Positions 43,691-52,064 of a stretch of 64,000 bases of DNA are shown piece after piece. The stretch comes from Cyanobacteria bacterium SBLK (GTDB lineage: Bacteria > Cyanobacteriota > Cyanobacteriia > Cyanobacteriales > Spirulinaceae). Below the pieces are notes generated by a model. It saw only the letters and a program-made list of their open reading frames with translations, searched no databases and was not told where the DNA came from. How positions within the stretch are numbered: the first letter of the stretch is position 1; each line of letters opens with the position of its first letter. The stretch lies in the NCBI GenBank assembly GCA_017746715.1, contig JAGHZQ010000016.1:1-64000 (forward strand), in the 5' to 3' direction. Both the position numbers and the translations under genes were made by a program.

Positions 43691-44851
43691 GTGTTACAGC
43701 TATTTCTCGGTTTATTTAATGGAATTAGTATTGGTGCGGTATTGTTAATTGCAGCGTTGGGTCTTGCTGTTGTCTTCGGACTCATGGGAGTCATTAACTT
43801 GGCTCATGGGGAATTAATGATGCTGGGAGCCTATACGACTTTTGTCGTCCAAAATGGCTTTAAAATGCTCGGCGATCCGTGGTTTGGTGCGTATATTTTT
43901 GTTGCTTTACCCGCAGCATTTATTGTAGCGGCGTTAGCGGGATTGGTATTAGAACGAGGCGTGATTCGCTTTCTCTATGGACGACCCTTAGAAACGCTTT
44001 TGGCAACATGGGGAGTCAGTCTGATTTTGCGTCAGTTCGTTCGCAGCGTTAATTGGGTGTTAGCAATTGGTTTGGTTATTTTTTGTTTATTATTTTTCGG
44101 GGCTTGGGTTTTATTAAGCCGTCGTCTCGATTGGCAAAAAATTCGCAATGGCGCGTTAACAATTTTAGCATTACTGACCGGAGGAATTGCAACGGTAGCC
44201 GGCTTTTTATTAAGCAGTCAAAAGGCTTTAGCAAAACCTTGGTTTAGTGCCAGAAATGTCGATGTGACGGCTCCAGCTTGGTTGCGAGGCGGATTTCCCG
44301 TCGGTAATTTTCAACTCCCTTACGCCAGAATTTTTATTATTATTTTGACGATCGCTTGCGTCTTGGGAATTTATCTCTTTTTAAATCGCTCGAATTGGGG
44401 GTTAAGAATTCGCGCCGTCACCCAAAATCGCGAGATGAGTTCGTGTTTGGGGATTCCCACCAATCAAGTAGATGCCTTAACATTTGCTCTCGGTTCGGGA
44501 CTGGCAGGAATTGCCGGAGTTGCCATTACTTTACTCGGTTCTGTGGGTCCCAATACCGGACAGAATTATATTGTCGATACCTTTATGATTGTCGTTGTCG
44601 GTGGGGTGGGCAATTTATTCGGCAGTATCCTTGCGGCACTGGCGATCGGAACGGTAACCTATCTCGTGGGTTCGGGCACGATCGCCCTCATATTCGTACA
44701 AAATCCAGCCTTTCAACCCGTTACCGATTTCTTCACCTTTTTTGCCACGAGCAGCATGGCAAAAGTTATGGTATTCGCTTTAATTATTGCCTTCCTACAA
44801 TTCAAACCCGCCGGAATTTTCCCGCAAAAAGGGAGGACGGCAGAACTGTAA
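43691..44851 (+). CDS. urtB: urea ABC transporter permease
   Basis: A GTG start at 43691 preceded by GAAAG gives 386 residues. It is a LivH-type permease: MLQLFLGLFNGISIGAVLL, FGLMGVINLAHGELMMLGAY, ATWGVSLILRQ, then a UrtB-typical long periplasmic insert before the second half, IRAVTQNREMSSCLGI, and the cytoplasmic EAA-like loop. The C-terminus VFALIIAFLQFKPAGIFPQKGR is diagnostic of the LivH/UrtB family. It forms the membrane channel with UrtC. The insert contains two extra hydrophobic stretches (about residues 118-180), as in other cyanobacterial UrtB. Confidence 0.92.
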   Translation: MLQLFLGLFNGISIGAVLLIAALGLAVVFGLMGVINLAHGELMMLGAYTTFVVQNGFKMLGDPWFGAYIFVALPAAFIVAALAGLVLERGVIRFLYGRPLETLLATWGVSLILRQFVRSVNWVLAIGLVIFCLLFFGAWVLLSRRLDWQKIRNGALTILALLTGGIATVAGFLLSSQKALAKPWFSARNVDVTAPAWLRGGFPVGNFQLPYARIFIIILTIACVLGIYLFLNRSNWGLRIRAVTQNREMSSCLGIPTNQVDALTFALGSGLAGIAGVAITLLGSVGPNTGQNYIVDTFMIVVVGGVGNLFGSILAALAIGTVTYLVGSGTIALIFVQNPAFQPVTDFFTFFATSSMAKVMVFALIIAFLQFKPAGIFPQKGRTAEL

Positions 44852-44907
44852 TGAAAAGATGAAGAGTTAAAAACTATGAAATTGCTAAAAGTTAGAAAGG
44901 TTGAAGG

Positions 44908-46080
44908 ATGACTCTCGATAAAGCTACGGTTATGAAACGAAAAAAGCGTCGCAAGTTTCTCATTGAAGGCATTGCGATCGCGGCGATCGGTCTTGTTTTT
45001 TGTTTGCTCCTCCCGGCAATTTTGCCCGAATTTCGCCTCAAACTGTTAGGGCGTTTTCTTTCCTTGGCGATCGTGGCTCTCGGCATCGATTTAATTTGGG
45101 GCTATACGGGGTTATTAAGTCTCGGACACGGTATCTTTTTTGCTCTCGGTGGTTATGGTTTTGCCATGCACCTAAAGTTGCAATTACCCGAAGGCCAAAT
45201 TCCGGAATTTTTCACCCTTTATGGGGTTGACAATCTACCATTTTTCTGGCATCCATTTTACTCTTTTCCCATTACTTTAATTGCGATCGTTCTCGTTCCG
45301 ACAGTTGTTGCAGGATTGTTAGGCTATCTCGTTTTTCGCAATCGCATTAAGGGGGTTTATTTCTCTATTTTAACCCAAGCTGCTTTGTTGGTTTTCTTTA
45401 ACTTTTTTAACGGACAGCAAAAGCTCATTAATGGAACGAATGGATTAAAAACAGATACAGAAACTTTATTCGGAATGGTGGTCAGTTCATCGGGAGCACA
45501 ACTCGCATTTTACGAGATTACAGTCTTAGTTGTTATTCTGATTTATTTACTTTGTCGCTGGCTGACAAGCGGGCGATTTGGCCGCATTCTCATTGCCATT
45601 CGCGATGATGAAAATCGATTACGTTTTTCCGGTTATAATCCCACTTGGTTTAAAGTTTTGGTGTTTTCGATTTCTGGTGGAATTGCAGGAATTTCAGGAG
45701 CATTGTATACCGTGCAATCGGGAATTATCACCCCGAGTTTTATGGAAGTTGCCTTCTCGATTGAAATGGTTATTTGGGTCGCTGTCGGGGGACGAGGAAC
45801 GTTAATCGGGCCGATTATCGGCACGTTATTAGTAACCTTTGCTCGAACTTTCCTAAGCGAACAATTTCCCGAAGTTTGGTCATTTTTTCAAGGAGCGTTA
45901 TTTTTATTAGTCGTGACAGTATTGCCAAATGGAATTGTGGGGTGGGTACAAAGCGATATTTGGCCGGGGCTGCGATCGCTCCTCGGAATGCAAGAACCAA
46001 TGGTAACTTATCCCAGCTTAGAAACCGATCCCATGGTTCAACAAGAACGAGAAGAATTAGAATCCTTGCAAGATAGATAG
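44908..46080 (+). CDS. urtC: urea ABC transporter permease
   Basis: The 390-residue LivM-type permease has LSLAIVALGIDLIWGYTGLLSLGHGIFF, FRNRIKGVYFSILTQA, and IAIRDDENRLRFSGYN followed by VFSISGGIAGISGALY, the paired cytoplasmic loops contacted by the ATPases. It partners UrtB. The ATG at 44908 follows GAAGG. A second in-frame ATG eight codons later (MKRKKRRKF) is possible and gives a clean basic N-terminus. It ends 15 bases before urtD. Confidence 0.93.
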   Translation: MTLDKATVMKRKKRRKFLIEGIAIAAIGLVFCLLLPAILPEFRLKLLGRFLSLAIVALGIDLIWGYTGLLSLGHGIFFALGGYGFAMHLKLQLPEGQIPEFFTLYGVDNLPFFWHPFYSFPITLIAIVLVPTVVAGLLGYLVFRNRIKGVYFSILTQAALLVFFNFFNGQQKLINGTNGLKTDTETLFGMVVSSSGAQLAFYEITVLVVILIYLLCRWLTSGRFGRILIAIRDDENRLRFSGYNPTWFKVLVFSISGGIAGISGALYTVQSGIITPSFMEVAFSIEMVIWVAVGGRGTLIGPIIGTLLVTFARTFLSEQFPEVWSFFQGALFLLVVTVLPNGIVGWVQSDIWPGLRSLLGMQEPMVTYPSLETDPMVQQEREELESLQDR

Positions 46081-46095
46081 TCGGAGGTCAAAATA

Positions 46096-47235
46096 ATGAC
46101 AAGCAAAATCTTAGAAATCGATCGCTTAACGGTAAGTTTTGATGGTTTTAAGGCACTAAACGATCTTAACTTTAGTATGGATGCGGGAGAGCTTCGAGTT
46201 ATTATCGGTCCGAATGGAGCGGGAAAAACGACATTTTTGGATGTAATTACTGGCAAGGTTCAACCGACTGAAGGAACAGTGAGATTTAAAGGGCAAAACT
46301 TGCAAGGAAAAGCCGAACATCATATTTCTCGTTTGGGAATCGGGCGTAAATTTCAGACCCCACGAGTGTATCTCAATCTATCTGTTCGAGAAAATTTAGA
46401 TTTAGCCTGCAATCGCCATAAAAATGTCTTTTCTACCCTGTTTAAGCGTCCTCCATCGACAGATCGACGGAATGTAATTGGCTTATTAGAAACAATTGGT
46501 TTAACTGCTAAAGCCGATCTGCAAGCCGCACTTCTTTCTCATGGAGAAAAACAACGGTTGGAAATCGGAATGTTAGTGGCTCAATCTCCAGAACTTTTAT
46601 TAGTCGATGAACCCGTCGCGGGGTTGACCGATGAAGAAACAGAAAATGTCGGTAATCTACTCTTAGCTTTAGCAGAAAGCCACTCAATTATCGTCATCGA
46701 ACATGATATGGAATTCGTGCGCCAAATCGCCAGACAAGTAACCGTGTTGCATCAAGGTTCTGTATTGTGCGAAGGGAGTATGGATCGCATACAAAATGAC
46801 CCCCGAGTTATTGAAGTATACTTGGGTCAAGCCCCTTCTATTGGCGAAAAAGAAATGATTATTTTGCGAATTGCCGCATCGATGGCATGGGCGGATGGTG
46901 ATATTGCTCCAGAAGAAATAGATGTTATTTTAACGCAATTGAGCCGTCAATTTGCCGATGATAGTCAGCAGCAGAAAGAATTGCAAAAAGAATTGCGAGA
47001 TTATTTGAGTTCAAATGTAGATATTGCTAATTTAGTCCCTCAATTGGAAACCATGGCCGAGCGAGAAATGGTACTAAAACTCAGTTATGAAATTATTAGT
47101 TCTAGTGCCAGACATCCCGATGAGGATTTGATTAATGAAGAAGAAGCGATCGCCTATAAAAAACTAATTCACTTACTCGAACTCCCAGAAGAAACAGTCA
47201 AGCACTTAGAACGAGAAGTAAAGAGTAAAGAGTAA
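46096..47235 (+). CDS. urtD: urea ABC transporter ATPase with C-terminal TerB-like domain
   Basis: Residues 1-250 are a normal UrtD: Walker A GPNGAGKTT, Q-loop RKFQTPRVYLNLS, the diverged signature LLSHGEKQRLEIG (typical of UrtD), Walker B LLLVDEPVAG and switch IVIEHDME. A usual UrtD ends there. This one continues for about 125 residues with ILRIAASMAWADGDIAPEE, then a helical acidic stretch to the end. The ADGDIxPEE pattern is the helix-capping metal site of TerB-type tellurite-resistance domains. The fusion is in frame and unbroken. The domain may regulate the ATPase or link it to a membrane or metal signal (inference). urtE follows after 84 bases. Confidence 0.9.
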   Translation: MTSKILEIDRLTVSFDGFKALNDLNFSMDAGELRVIIGPNGAGKTTFLDVITGKVQPTEGTVRFKGQNLQGKAEHHISRLGIGRKFQTPRVYLNLSVRENLDLACNRHKNVFSTLFKRPPSTDRRNVIGLLETIGLTAKADLQAALLSHGEKQRLEIGMLVAQSPELLLVDEPVAGLTDEETENVGNLLLALAESHSIIVIEHDMEFVRQIARQVTVLHQGSVLCEGSMDRIQNDPRVIEVYLGQAPSIGEKEMIILRIAASMAWADGDIAPEEIDVILTQLSRQFADDSQQQKELQKELRDYLSSNVDIANLVPQLETMAEREMVLKLSYEIISSSARHPDEDLINEEEAIAYKKLIHLLELPEETVKHLEREVKSKE

Positions 47236-47319
47236 AACCCACCCCCAGCACCTTCCAAGAAAGGAGACCGGATGGGAAACAAATAACAAATAACAAACAA
47301 CCAATAACAAACAATAAAA
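47236..47319. repeat. C-rich repeat and AACAAATAACAAACAA simple repeat
   Basis: The spacer holds a copy of the ACCCCCAGCACCTTCCAAGAAAGGAG repeat family, then an A/C-rich simple repeat of about 35 bases ending at the urtE ATG. No classical ribosome-binding site is left close to urtE. Confidence 0.7.
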
Positions 47320-48021
47320 ATGCTAAATATTTCTCAACTCAATGTTTATTATGGCGAGAGTCATATTCTCAGAAATGTGGATCTCAATGTTGCTCCTGGG
47401 CAAATGGTCTGTTTGATTGGGCGAAATGGTGTTGGCAAGACAACATTATTAAAAACAATTATGGGATTATTAAAGCCGCGCTTGGGTACGATTAAATATA
47501 AAGGTGACGATATTCTTAAAAAAACAACCGATCGCAGAGCAAAAATGGGCATCGGTTACGTTCCCCAAGGTCGAGAAATTATTCCTCGCATTACTGTCAA
47601 AGAAAATTTACTCTTAGGATTGGAGGCACGTCCCCAAGGAAGAAAAAGAAAAGATAAAATTCCCGAACAAATTTTTGAATTATTTCCCGTTTTAAAGACC
47701 ATGTTAAACCGCATGGGAGGAGATTTGAGCGGCGGACAGCAACAACAACTCGCGATCGCTCGTGCTTTGATGGGACAACCCCAATTATTGCTATTAGACG
47801 AACCGACGGAAGGGATTCAACCGTCGATTATTTTGGAGATTGAAGAAGCAGTCAGAGGAATTATCCAAACCACGGGAATTTCCGTTCTTTTAGTCGAACA
47901 ACACCTGCATTTTGTCCGACAAGCCGATCGCTATTATGCCATGCAAAAAGGCGGTATTGTCGCCTCGGGCAGTACCAGCGAATTGAGTCAAGATGTCATT
48001 CAGCAATTCTTAGCGGTTTGA
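47320..48021 (+). CDS. urtE: urea ABC transporter ATPase
   Basis: The 233-residue LivF-type ATPase has Walker A GRNGVGKTT, Q-loop YVPQGREIIPRITV, signature LSGGQQQQLAIARAL, Walker B LLLLDEPTEGIQ and VLLVEQHLHF. GREIIPRITVKENLLLG is typical of UrtE. It forms the heterodimeric motor with UrtD. The A/C-rich spacer ahead of its ATG lacks a good ribosome-binding site. Confidence 0.93.
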   Translation: MLNISQLNVYYGESHILRNVDLNVAPGQMVCLIGRNGVGKTTLLKTIMGLLKPRLGTIKYKGDDILKKTTDRRAKMGIGYVPQGREIIPRITVKENLLLGLEARPQGRKRKDKIPEQIFELFPVLKTMLNRMGGDLSGGQQQQLAIARALMGQPQLLLLDEPTEGIQPSIILEIEEAVRGIIQTTGISVLLVEQHLHFVRQADRYYAMQKGGIVASGSTSELSQDVIQQFLAV

Positions 48022-48032
48022 TTGGATTAAAG

Positions 48033-48205
48033 CCCAGGATTCATGAAGGTTAAAAATTAATTCGGTAATATTGCGATCGCTAAACTCCCTAATCCATTTT
48101 AAGGGATTTTTCCTATGAGACAGGGATTTTCAATCCTTGGCGGATTGACAAAAAGAAGGATAATTGCATTACCAATTTAGTCTCTTAACTTTCATGAATT
48201 CTTGG
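48033..48205. mobile_element. MITE-like element with ~37-bp terminal inverted repeats
   Basis: The left end CCCAGGATTCATGAAGGTTAA and right end TTAACTTTCATGAATTCTTGG match as inverted copies at 18 of 21 positions. The similarity continues inward to about 37 bases (ATTAATTCGGTAAT against ATTACCAATTTAGT). The ~173-bp unit has no gene and lies between the convergent urtE and porin genes. It is either a small non-autonomous element or a long structured RNA/terminator. Confidence 0.55.
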
Positions 48206-48216
48206 AAATCCAGCAC

Positions 48217-49989
48217 TTAAAAAGTGAATGTAGTTCTTAAAGTAACAATACTCCCCCCTGTTTTAATCTGGTTGGGACTGGTAAAAAAGATAACTCCTGG
48301 CGTAATCGAGACGTAATCCGTGAGAGGATAGCGATAAAAAACTTCTAAGTGATAGGGAACAGTATCGTTACGAAAGGTTGCCCCGGTCCCGTCAAAACCG
48401 GCCACATAGGGTTGCGCGCCCACAAAAAACCCTAACAAAGCATCTTCTTTAAACAAATCCGGGAAAGCAACGCCCAAACCATACGTCCAAATCTCATAAT
48501 CTCCGGCTTGCACTGCGGGGACATGAGCATCGATATAGGTAAAAAAGCCACTGAGAGACACCGCATCGCTAATTTTCCAAGCCATTTCGATTCCGTAGGC
48601 ATTGGTCACTTTAGGGGCTGTGGATTGCCCAAAAGCTGCCGTATTGGCGATCGCGCTCCCCACGGTTCCTTGACTGCCCAAACCCCCCATATCAAACACG
48701 GCGGTGTTACTGGGATGATAGCCGTGATTATAAGTGAGTCCGACAGAAAAATCCTCCGTCACGTCAAAGTCTAACTGTGCTAAGAGAGCATAATCGCCCC
48801 CAAAAAGACCATTGGGATTTTTCGTGCTGCTAGGTCCTGCAAGATAGCCGAGTGAGAACCGCGTCGGTACTGATTCGATAAAATCCAAATTGAAGTTAAA
48901 TCCCAGTCCCGCACCTCCACCCAAGCGATAAATGGGGTTGCGAGAGGCAAAAGTCGATAAAGCACCATTACCCCCATCGTAATCTTCAAAATAAGGGTTC
49001 AACGTGGGGACAAAATCGCTCCAAAGTCCTCCGTTTGCGAAAACATAAGCCTTAATATTATCTCCGAAAGGATAGGCATAGGAAACGGCGAAATTATTAG
49101 TTTCAAAGGTCGTTGTATTAAAGCCAATATTAAAAGTCTGGGTTGTTTCCCCCGTTAACGAATCCGCACCGGTAACGCTGACCCCCGTTAATTCGTTGGC
49201 ATCCTCAAACATGGCTAAATTGCTGATATCCATGCGGATCGCGAGCAAGTCTTCTCCCGTAAAACTGGTTCGCATTAATAGCCGTCCTCGCCCTCCAAAT
49301 ACGGCTTCGGCATCATCATTATCCGTCAACCCCACCACTTCCGCACCGTTTAATGTCCCGCGAGAGAGAAAGAGAGGGTTTTGATTGATGGCAAGATCGC
49401 TGAGGGCAAAGGTCACCTCTCCGGTGAGTTTGGTGGTGGTGGAGAATTGATGGTCCTCGAGGTTGATAATCCGTGCTTCGAGGTCATCAACGCGAGCTTT
49501 CAGGTCGTTTAAGGTGGCGGTATCTTCCTCTAATAAGTCTTGCAGATCGACCCACTCTTCCTCTTCAACAAAATCTTCTGTTACTTGTGCGAGCAAGCGT
49601 TCTATATTTTGCAAGCAGGAATTAAGGGCGGCGGCGAGTTCGTAACGAGTGAGAGGGCGATCGCCGCGATAGGTGCCGTCGGGATAGCCCTGCAAGCAAT
49701 CGTAGCGTTGTACTAAGTCTTCTAAGGCTTGGTAAGCCCATTCTTCGGGGGAAACATCGCCAAATTGCTCGACTCCGGCTTGTTGTTCGAGAGCCCGCTT
49801 AAGCAGCCAATCTTCTTTAATCCCGTCGTATAAATCCTGCTCTCCTTGCTCGTCTTGGGACAAAACGGGCAAATCTCCGGCAGAAATCGACGACGAGGGT
49901 AACGTATATTCTTGGGCGATCGCGGCACTAAAAGGCAGCAATAAAGCAGGTAGGGCAAGACCTGCAAGGATGCGATGAGTTTTGAGCAT
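48217..49989 (-). CDS. SLH-domain OprB-type outer-membrane porin
   Basis: The 590-residue protein starts at the ATG at 49989 with a signal peptide (HRILAGLALPALLLPFSAAIAQ). An SLH domain follows (SPEEWAYQALEDLVQRYDCLQGYPDGTYRG, then PLTRYELAAALNSCL), which holds it to peptidoglycan-linked polymer. A coiled-coil (LEEDTATLNDLKARVDDLEARI) leads to a C-terminal beta-barrel of the carbohydrate-selective/iron-uptake porin type, ending in Phe (TLRTTFTF). It lies in the outer membrane and passes ions or small solutes. The frame is open 60 bases further upstream, but that leader lacks a signal sequence at its start. Confidence 0.9.
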   Translation of the reverse strand: MLKTHRILAGLALPALLLPFSAAIAQEYTLPSSSISAGDLPVLSQDEQGEQDLYDGIKEDWLLKRALEQQAGVEQFGDVSPEEWAYQALEDLVQRYDCLQGYPDGTYRGDRPLTRYELAAALNSCLQNIERLLAQVTEDFVEEEEWVDLQDLLEEDTATLNDLKARVDDLEARIINLEDHQFSTTTKLTGEVTFALSDLAINQNPLFLSRGTLNGAEVVGLTDNDDAEAVFGGRGRLLMRTSFTGEDLLAIRMDISNLAMFEDANELTGVSVTGADSLTGETTQTFNIGFNTTTFETNNFAVSYAYPFGDNIKAYVFANGGLWSDFVPTLNPYFEDYDGGNGALSTFASRNPIYRLGGGAGLGFNFNLDFIESVPTRFSLGYLAGPSSTKNPNGLFGGDYALLAQLDFDVTEDFSVGLTYNHGYHPSNTAVFDMGGLGSQGTVGSAIANTAAFGQSTAPKVTNAYGIEMAWKISDAVSLSGFFTYIDAHVPAVQAGDYEIWTYGLGVAFPDLFKEDALLGFFVGAQPYVAGFDGTGATFRNDTVPYHLEVFYRYPLTDYVSITPGVIFFTSPNQIKTGGSIVTLRTTFTF

Positions 49990-50049
49990 TGGATAACTTC
50001 CCCACACATTGGAGCGAATAGCGCCTAAATTATGGCAAGGAAATGTCAA

Positions 50050-50246
50050 GATCCGGTCAAGATTTTGAAAAAGTTATTATTCTTACATAAAGTTTATTCT
50101 TTCCGCTTCGGACAAGCAGGGCGATCGCTGAGCGATGCCGAAGTGATGCTTGTTCCACAATTGGAAAGTTTTCTCGGATTACCTGAATTATAAATTTACA
50201 AATTTGAGATGCACCCTGAAAGAATGGATATTTTATGATGGGGTTT
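50050..50246. other. intergenic region upstream of the porin
   Basis: No gene is seen. It contains a GCGATCGCTGAGCGATGCCGAAGTGATGC word related to the TGAGC-n-CGAAG repeats, and ACAAATTTGAGATGCAC (about 50198), which is duplicated just upstream of gpsA at 28809. The porin promoter should lie close to 50040-50100. Confidence 0.45.
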
Positions 50247-50633
50247 TTACTCTGGCGTATCGGATAATAATTGATTAATTAATTGAGCAACATCAAAATC
50301 GAGTTGCGTGAGTCCTCCTGCGTCGTGAGTTGTTAGAATGAGGGTGACTTTATTGTAAGAAATTTCAATATCGGGATGATGTCCGGCATGATCTGCGGGT
50401 TCGACTAAACTTTCTACGAAGGCGATCGCTTCGCGAAAATCTCCAAAGACAAATTCTCGACGCAGCAATCGACCTTCTCGCGTCCATTCCGGTATATTGT
50501 TTAATTGAGAAGTAATTTCAGTTTCCGTCAGTCGCATGGGAACGGAAAAAACAGGCGTGCAGATTCCCAAACTCAGTATTAATAATCCCAAGATTGCGAA
50601 TTTTTTGCTCGAATTTTTTGCTCGAGTTCGCAT
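50247..50633 (-). CDS. 4a-hydroxytetrahydrobiopterin dehydratase with apparent signal peptide
   Basis: The core, RLTETEITSQLNNIPEWTRE through FVFGDFREAIAFVESLVE and ADHAGHHPDIEISYN to a helix with LTQLDFDVAQLINQ, is a complete pterin-4a-carbinolamine dehydratase; the active-site His cluster is HAGHHPD. From the ATG at 50633 the protein has 128 residues and begins with a basic stretch and hydrophobic segment (KKFAILGLLILSLGICTPVFS), like a signal peptide. A second ATG at 50537 would give a normal cytoplasmic enzyme of about 96 residues. Either or both starts may be used. The usual enzyme recycles pterin cofactors. Confidence 0.82.
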   Translation of the reverse strand: MRTRAKNSSKKFAILGLLILSLGICTPVFSVPMRLTETEITSQLNNIPEWTREGRLLRREFVFGDFREAIAFVESLVEPADHAGHHPDIEISYNKVTLILTTHDAGGLTQLDFDVAQLINQLLSDTPE

Positions 50634-50741
50634 TGCGATCGCTCCAAACTCCAAAGAGAAATCAAATTGTTCGCTGTTAAATTCAAAATCCCATTCTAAC
50701 AAGATTTTTATATATTTTTGCAGTCAAGATAATTTCCAGCT

Positions 50742-51083
50742 TTAAGATAACTCTCGAGGAAGTTTAAATTCTCCCGTTTCGTTGGGTTCAAAATCAATAA
50801 CGCGGACTACTGCATCGAGATTGAGTTCTCCGTAAATATGAGGAAAATTGCCGTGCAATGGCACGTCTTCCTCTTTAATTTCTGCACGAACGAGAGAAGG
50901 TGAGATTTCCAACAAAACCAACTCTCTCTCTCCGTGAAAAAAACGATTGGCTGTTGCAACAACTTGTGCGGGGTAGGAACAATGGATAAATCCCTCTGCC
51001 TCTAAAGAGTCATGGTAGTAACTTCCCCGTTTTCGTGCGTGCAGCCATTCTGTTTTGCTTGTAATGTGTAAAATAGTATCCAT
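50742..51083 (-). CDS. DUF952 family protein
   Basis: The 113-residue protein shows the DUF952 pattern: ILHITSKTEWLHARKRGSYYHD, then LEAEGFIHCSYPAQVVATANRFF, and PHIYGELNLDAVVRVIDFEP. The fold resembles ADP-ribosyltransferase-like proteins, but no function is established. Its ATG is 43 bases from the egtC-like start on the other strand, so the two share a promoter region. Confidence 0.87.
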   Translation of the reverse strand: MDTILHITSKTEWLHARKRGSYYHDSLEAEGFIHCSYPAQVVATANRFFHGERELVLLEISPSLVRAEIKEEDVPLHGNFPHIYGELNLDAVVRVIDFEPNETGEFKLPRELS

Positions 51084-51125
51084 GTGTTTTTGCTTTTTTC
51101 GTTTTTCTTTAACTTATCACTTCTT

Positions 51126-51914
51126 ATGTGTCGCTTGCTTGGCTATCTCGGAACTCCAATTCAACTCGATCGCATTCTTTACAAACCCGAACATTCTCTG
51201 ATCGTACAAAGTTACCAGCCCAAGGAAATGCATGTCGCGTTACATAATGCCGATGGATTTGGGGTGGGTTGGTATCATCCCCAACGAGAGGAAAATCCTT
51301 ATACTTATAAAAATATTCTACCGATTTGGAACGATCTTAATTTACCTCAACTCGGTCGCTATATTGAATCTAATAGTACTTTAAGTTACGTTCGCAGTGC
51401 AACCCCCGGACTTCCGGTAGATATTGGTAATTGTCAGCCTTTTGTTTGCGATCGCCTGATGTTCGTTCATAACGGTTATATCGAACATTTTCGTCACAAA
51501 CTCCGCAGAACGATTCGTAATTTACTCAGCGAGGAAGCAGAGATATGGATTAAAGGCAATACCGATTCAGAATATCTCTGTGCTTTAATTTTAACTTATT
51601 TACGCACTCATCCCGAGATCGGGATAGAAGAAGTGCTGGCAAAAGTTATTAACGAGGTTGGTAAACTCAGCAAAGCCGAAAATCTTAAATTTATTGCCGC
51701 TATGATAATTGGCACGGGAAAGCGTTTGATTGCCTGTCGTTATTCGACGTTTGAAGACGTACCAACGCTTTATTGGGTACGAGACGATCCCAATTATCCC
51801 AATGCCGTTATTCTTGCCTCTGAGCCTTTATTTGAGGGGAATTGGCAACCTTGTCCAGAACATCATATTTTGACGGTAGAAGAAGATCTAGAAGTACAGA
51901 ATTTTCCTTTCTAA
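51126..51914 (+). CDS. egtC: class II glutamine amidotransferase, EgtC-like
   Basis: From the ATG at 51126 the second residue is Cys (MCRLLGYLG), the N-terminal nucleophile of Ntn amidohydrolases; the frame opens earlier, but that start would block this Cys. Other marks are HNADGFGVGWYHP, LSYVRSATPG, FVHNGYIEHF and KGNTDSEYLCALIL. EgtC removes glutamate from the gamma-glutamyl intermediate of ergothioneine synthesis. EgtB/EgtD are not in this window, so the assignment rests on similarity alone. Length is 262 aa. Confidence 0.78.
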   Translation: MCRLLGYLGTPIQLDRILYKPEHSLIVQSYQPKEMHVALHNADGFGVGWYHPQREENPYTYKNILPIWNDLNLPQLGRYIESNSTLSYVRSATPGLPVDIGNCQPFVCDRLMFVHNGYIEHFRHKLRRTIRNLLSEEAEIWIKGNTDSEYLCALILTYLRTHPEIGIEEVLAKVINEVGKLSKAENLKFIAAMIIGTGKRLIACRYSTFEDVPTLYWVRDDPNYPNAVILASEPLFEGNWQPCPEHHILTVEEDLEVQNFPF

Positions 51915-52064
51915 GGACTGATTGACACGAACTCAATAATTTTTAAAGATGAACAATCCCAGAAAGCAGAAGATATATTTTGGGGTGCGATCGGTATGTA
52001 CGTTCAAAAATGGGAATATGGCGATCGCGGTATTACTTTACAAAGCGATCCCACCAAGAATTGA
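51915..52064 (+). pseudogene. short coding remnant after egtC
   Basis: The frame directly after the egtC stop reads through 49 codons with natural-looking protein, including KAEDIFWGAIGMYVQKWEYGDRGI and LQSDPTKN, to a TGA at 52062. GxYVQKWEY(x)xGITLxM patterns are common in the C-terminal repeat of some exported cyanobacterial proteins. There is no start codon before the Met of MYVQ, and the end overlaps menC on the other strand. It looks like the tail of a lost gene. Confidence 0.35.
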
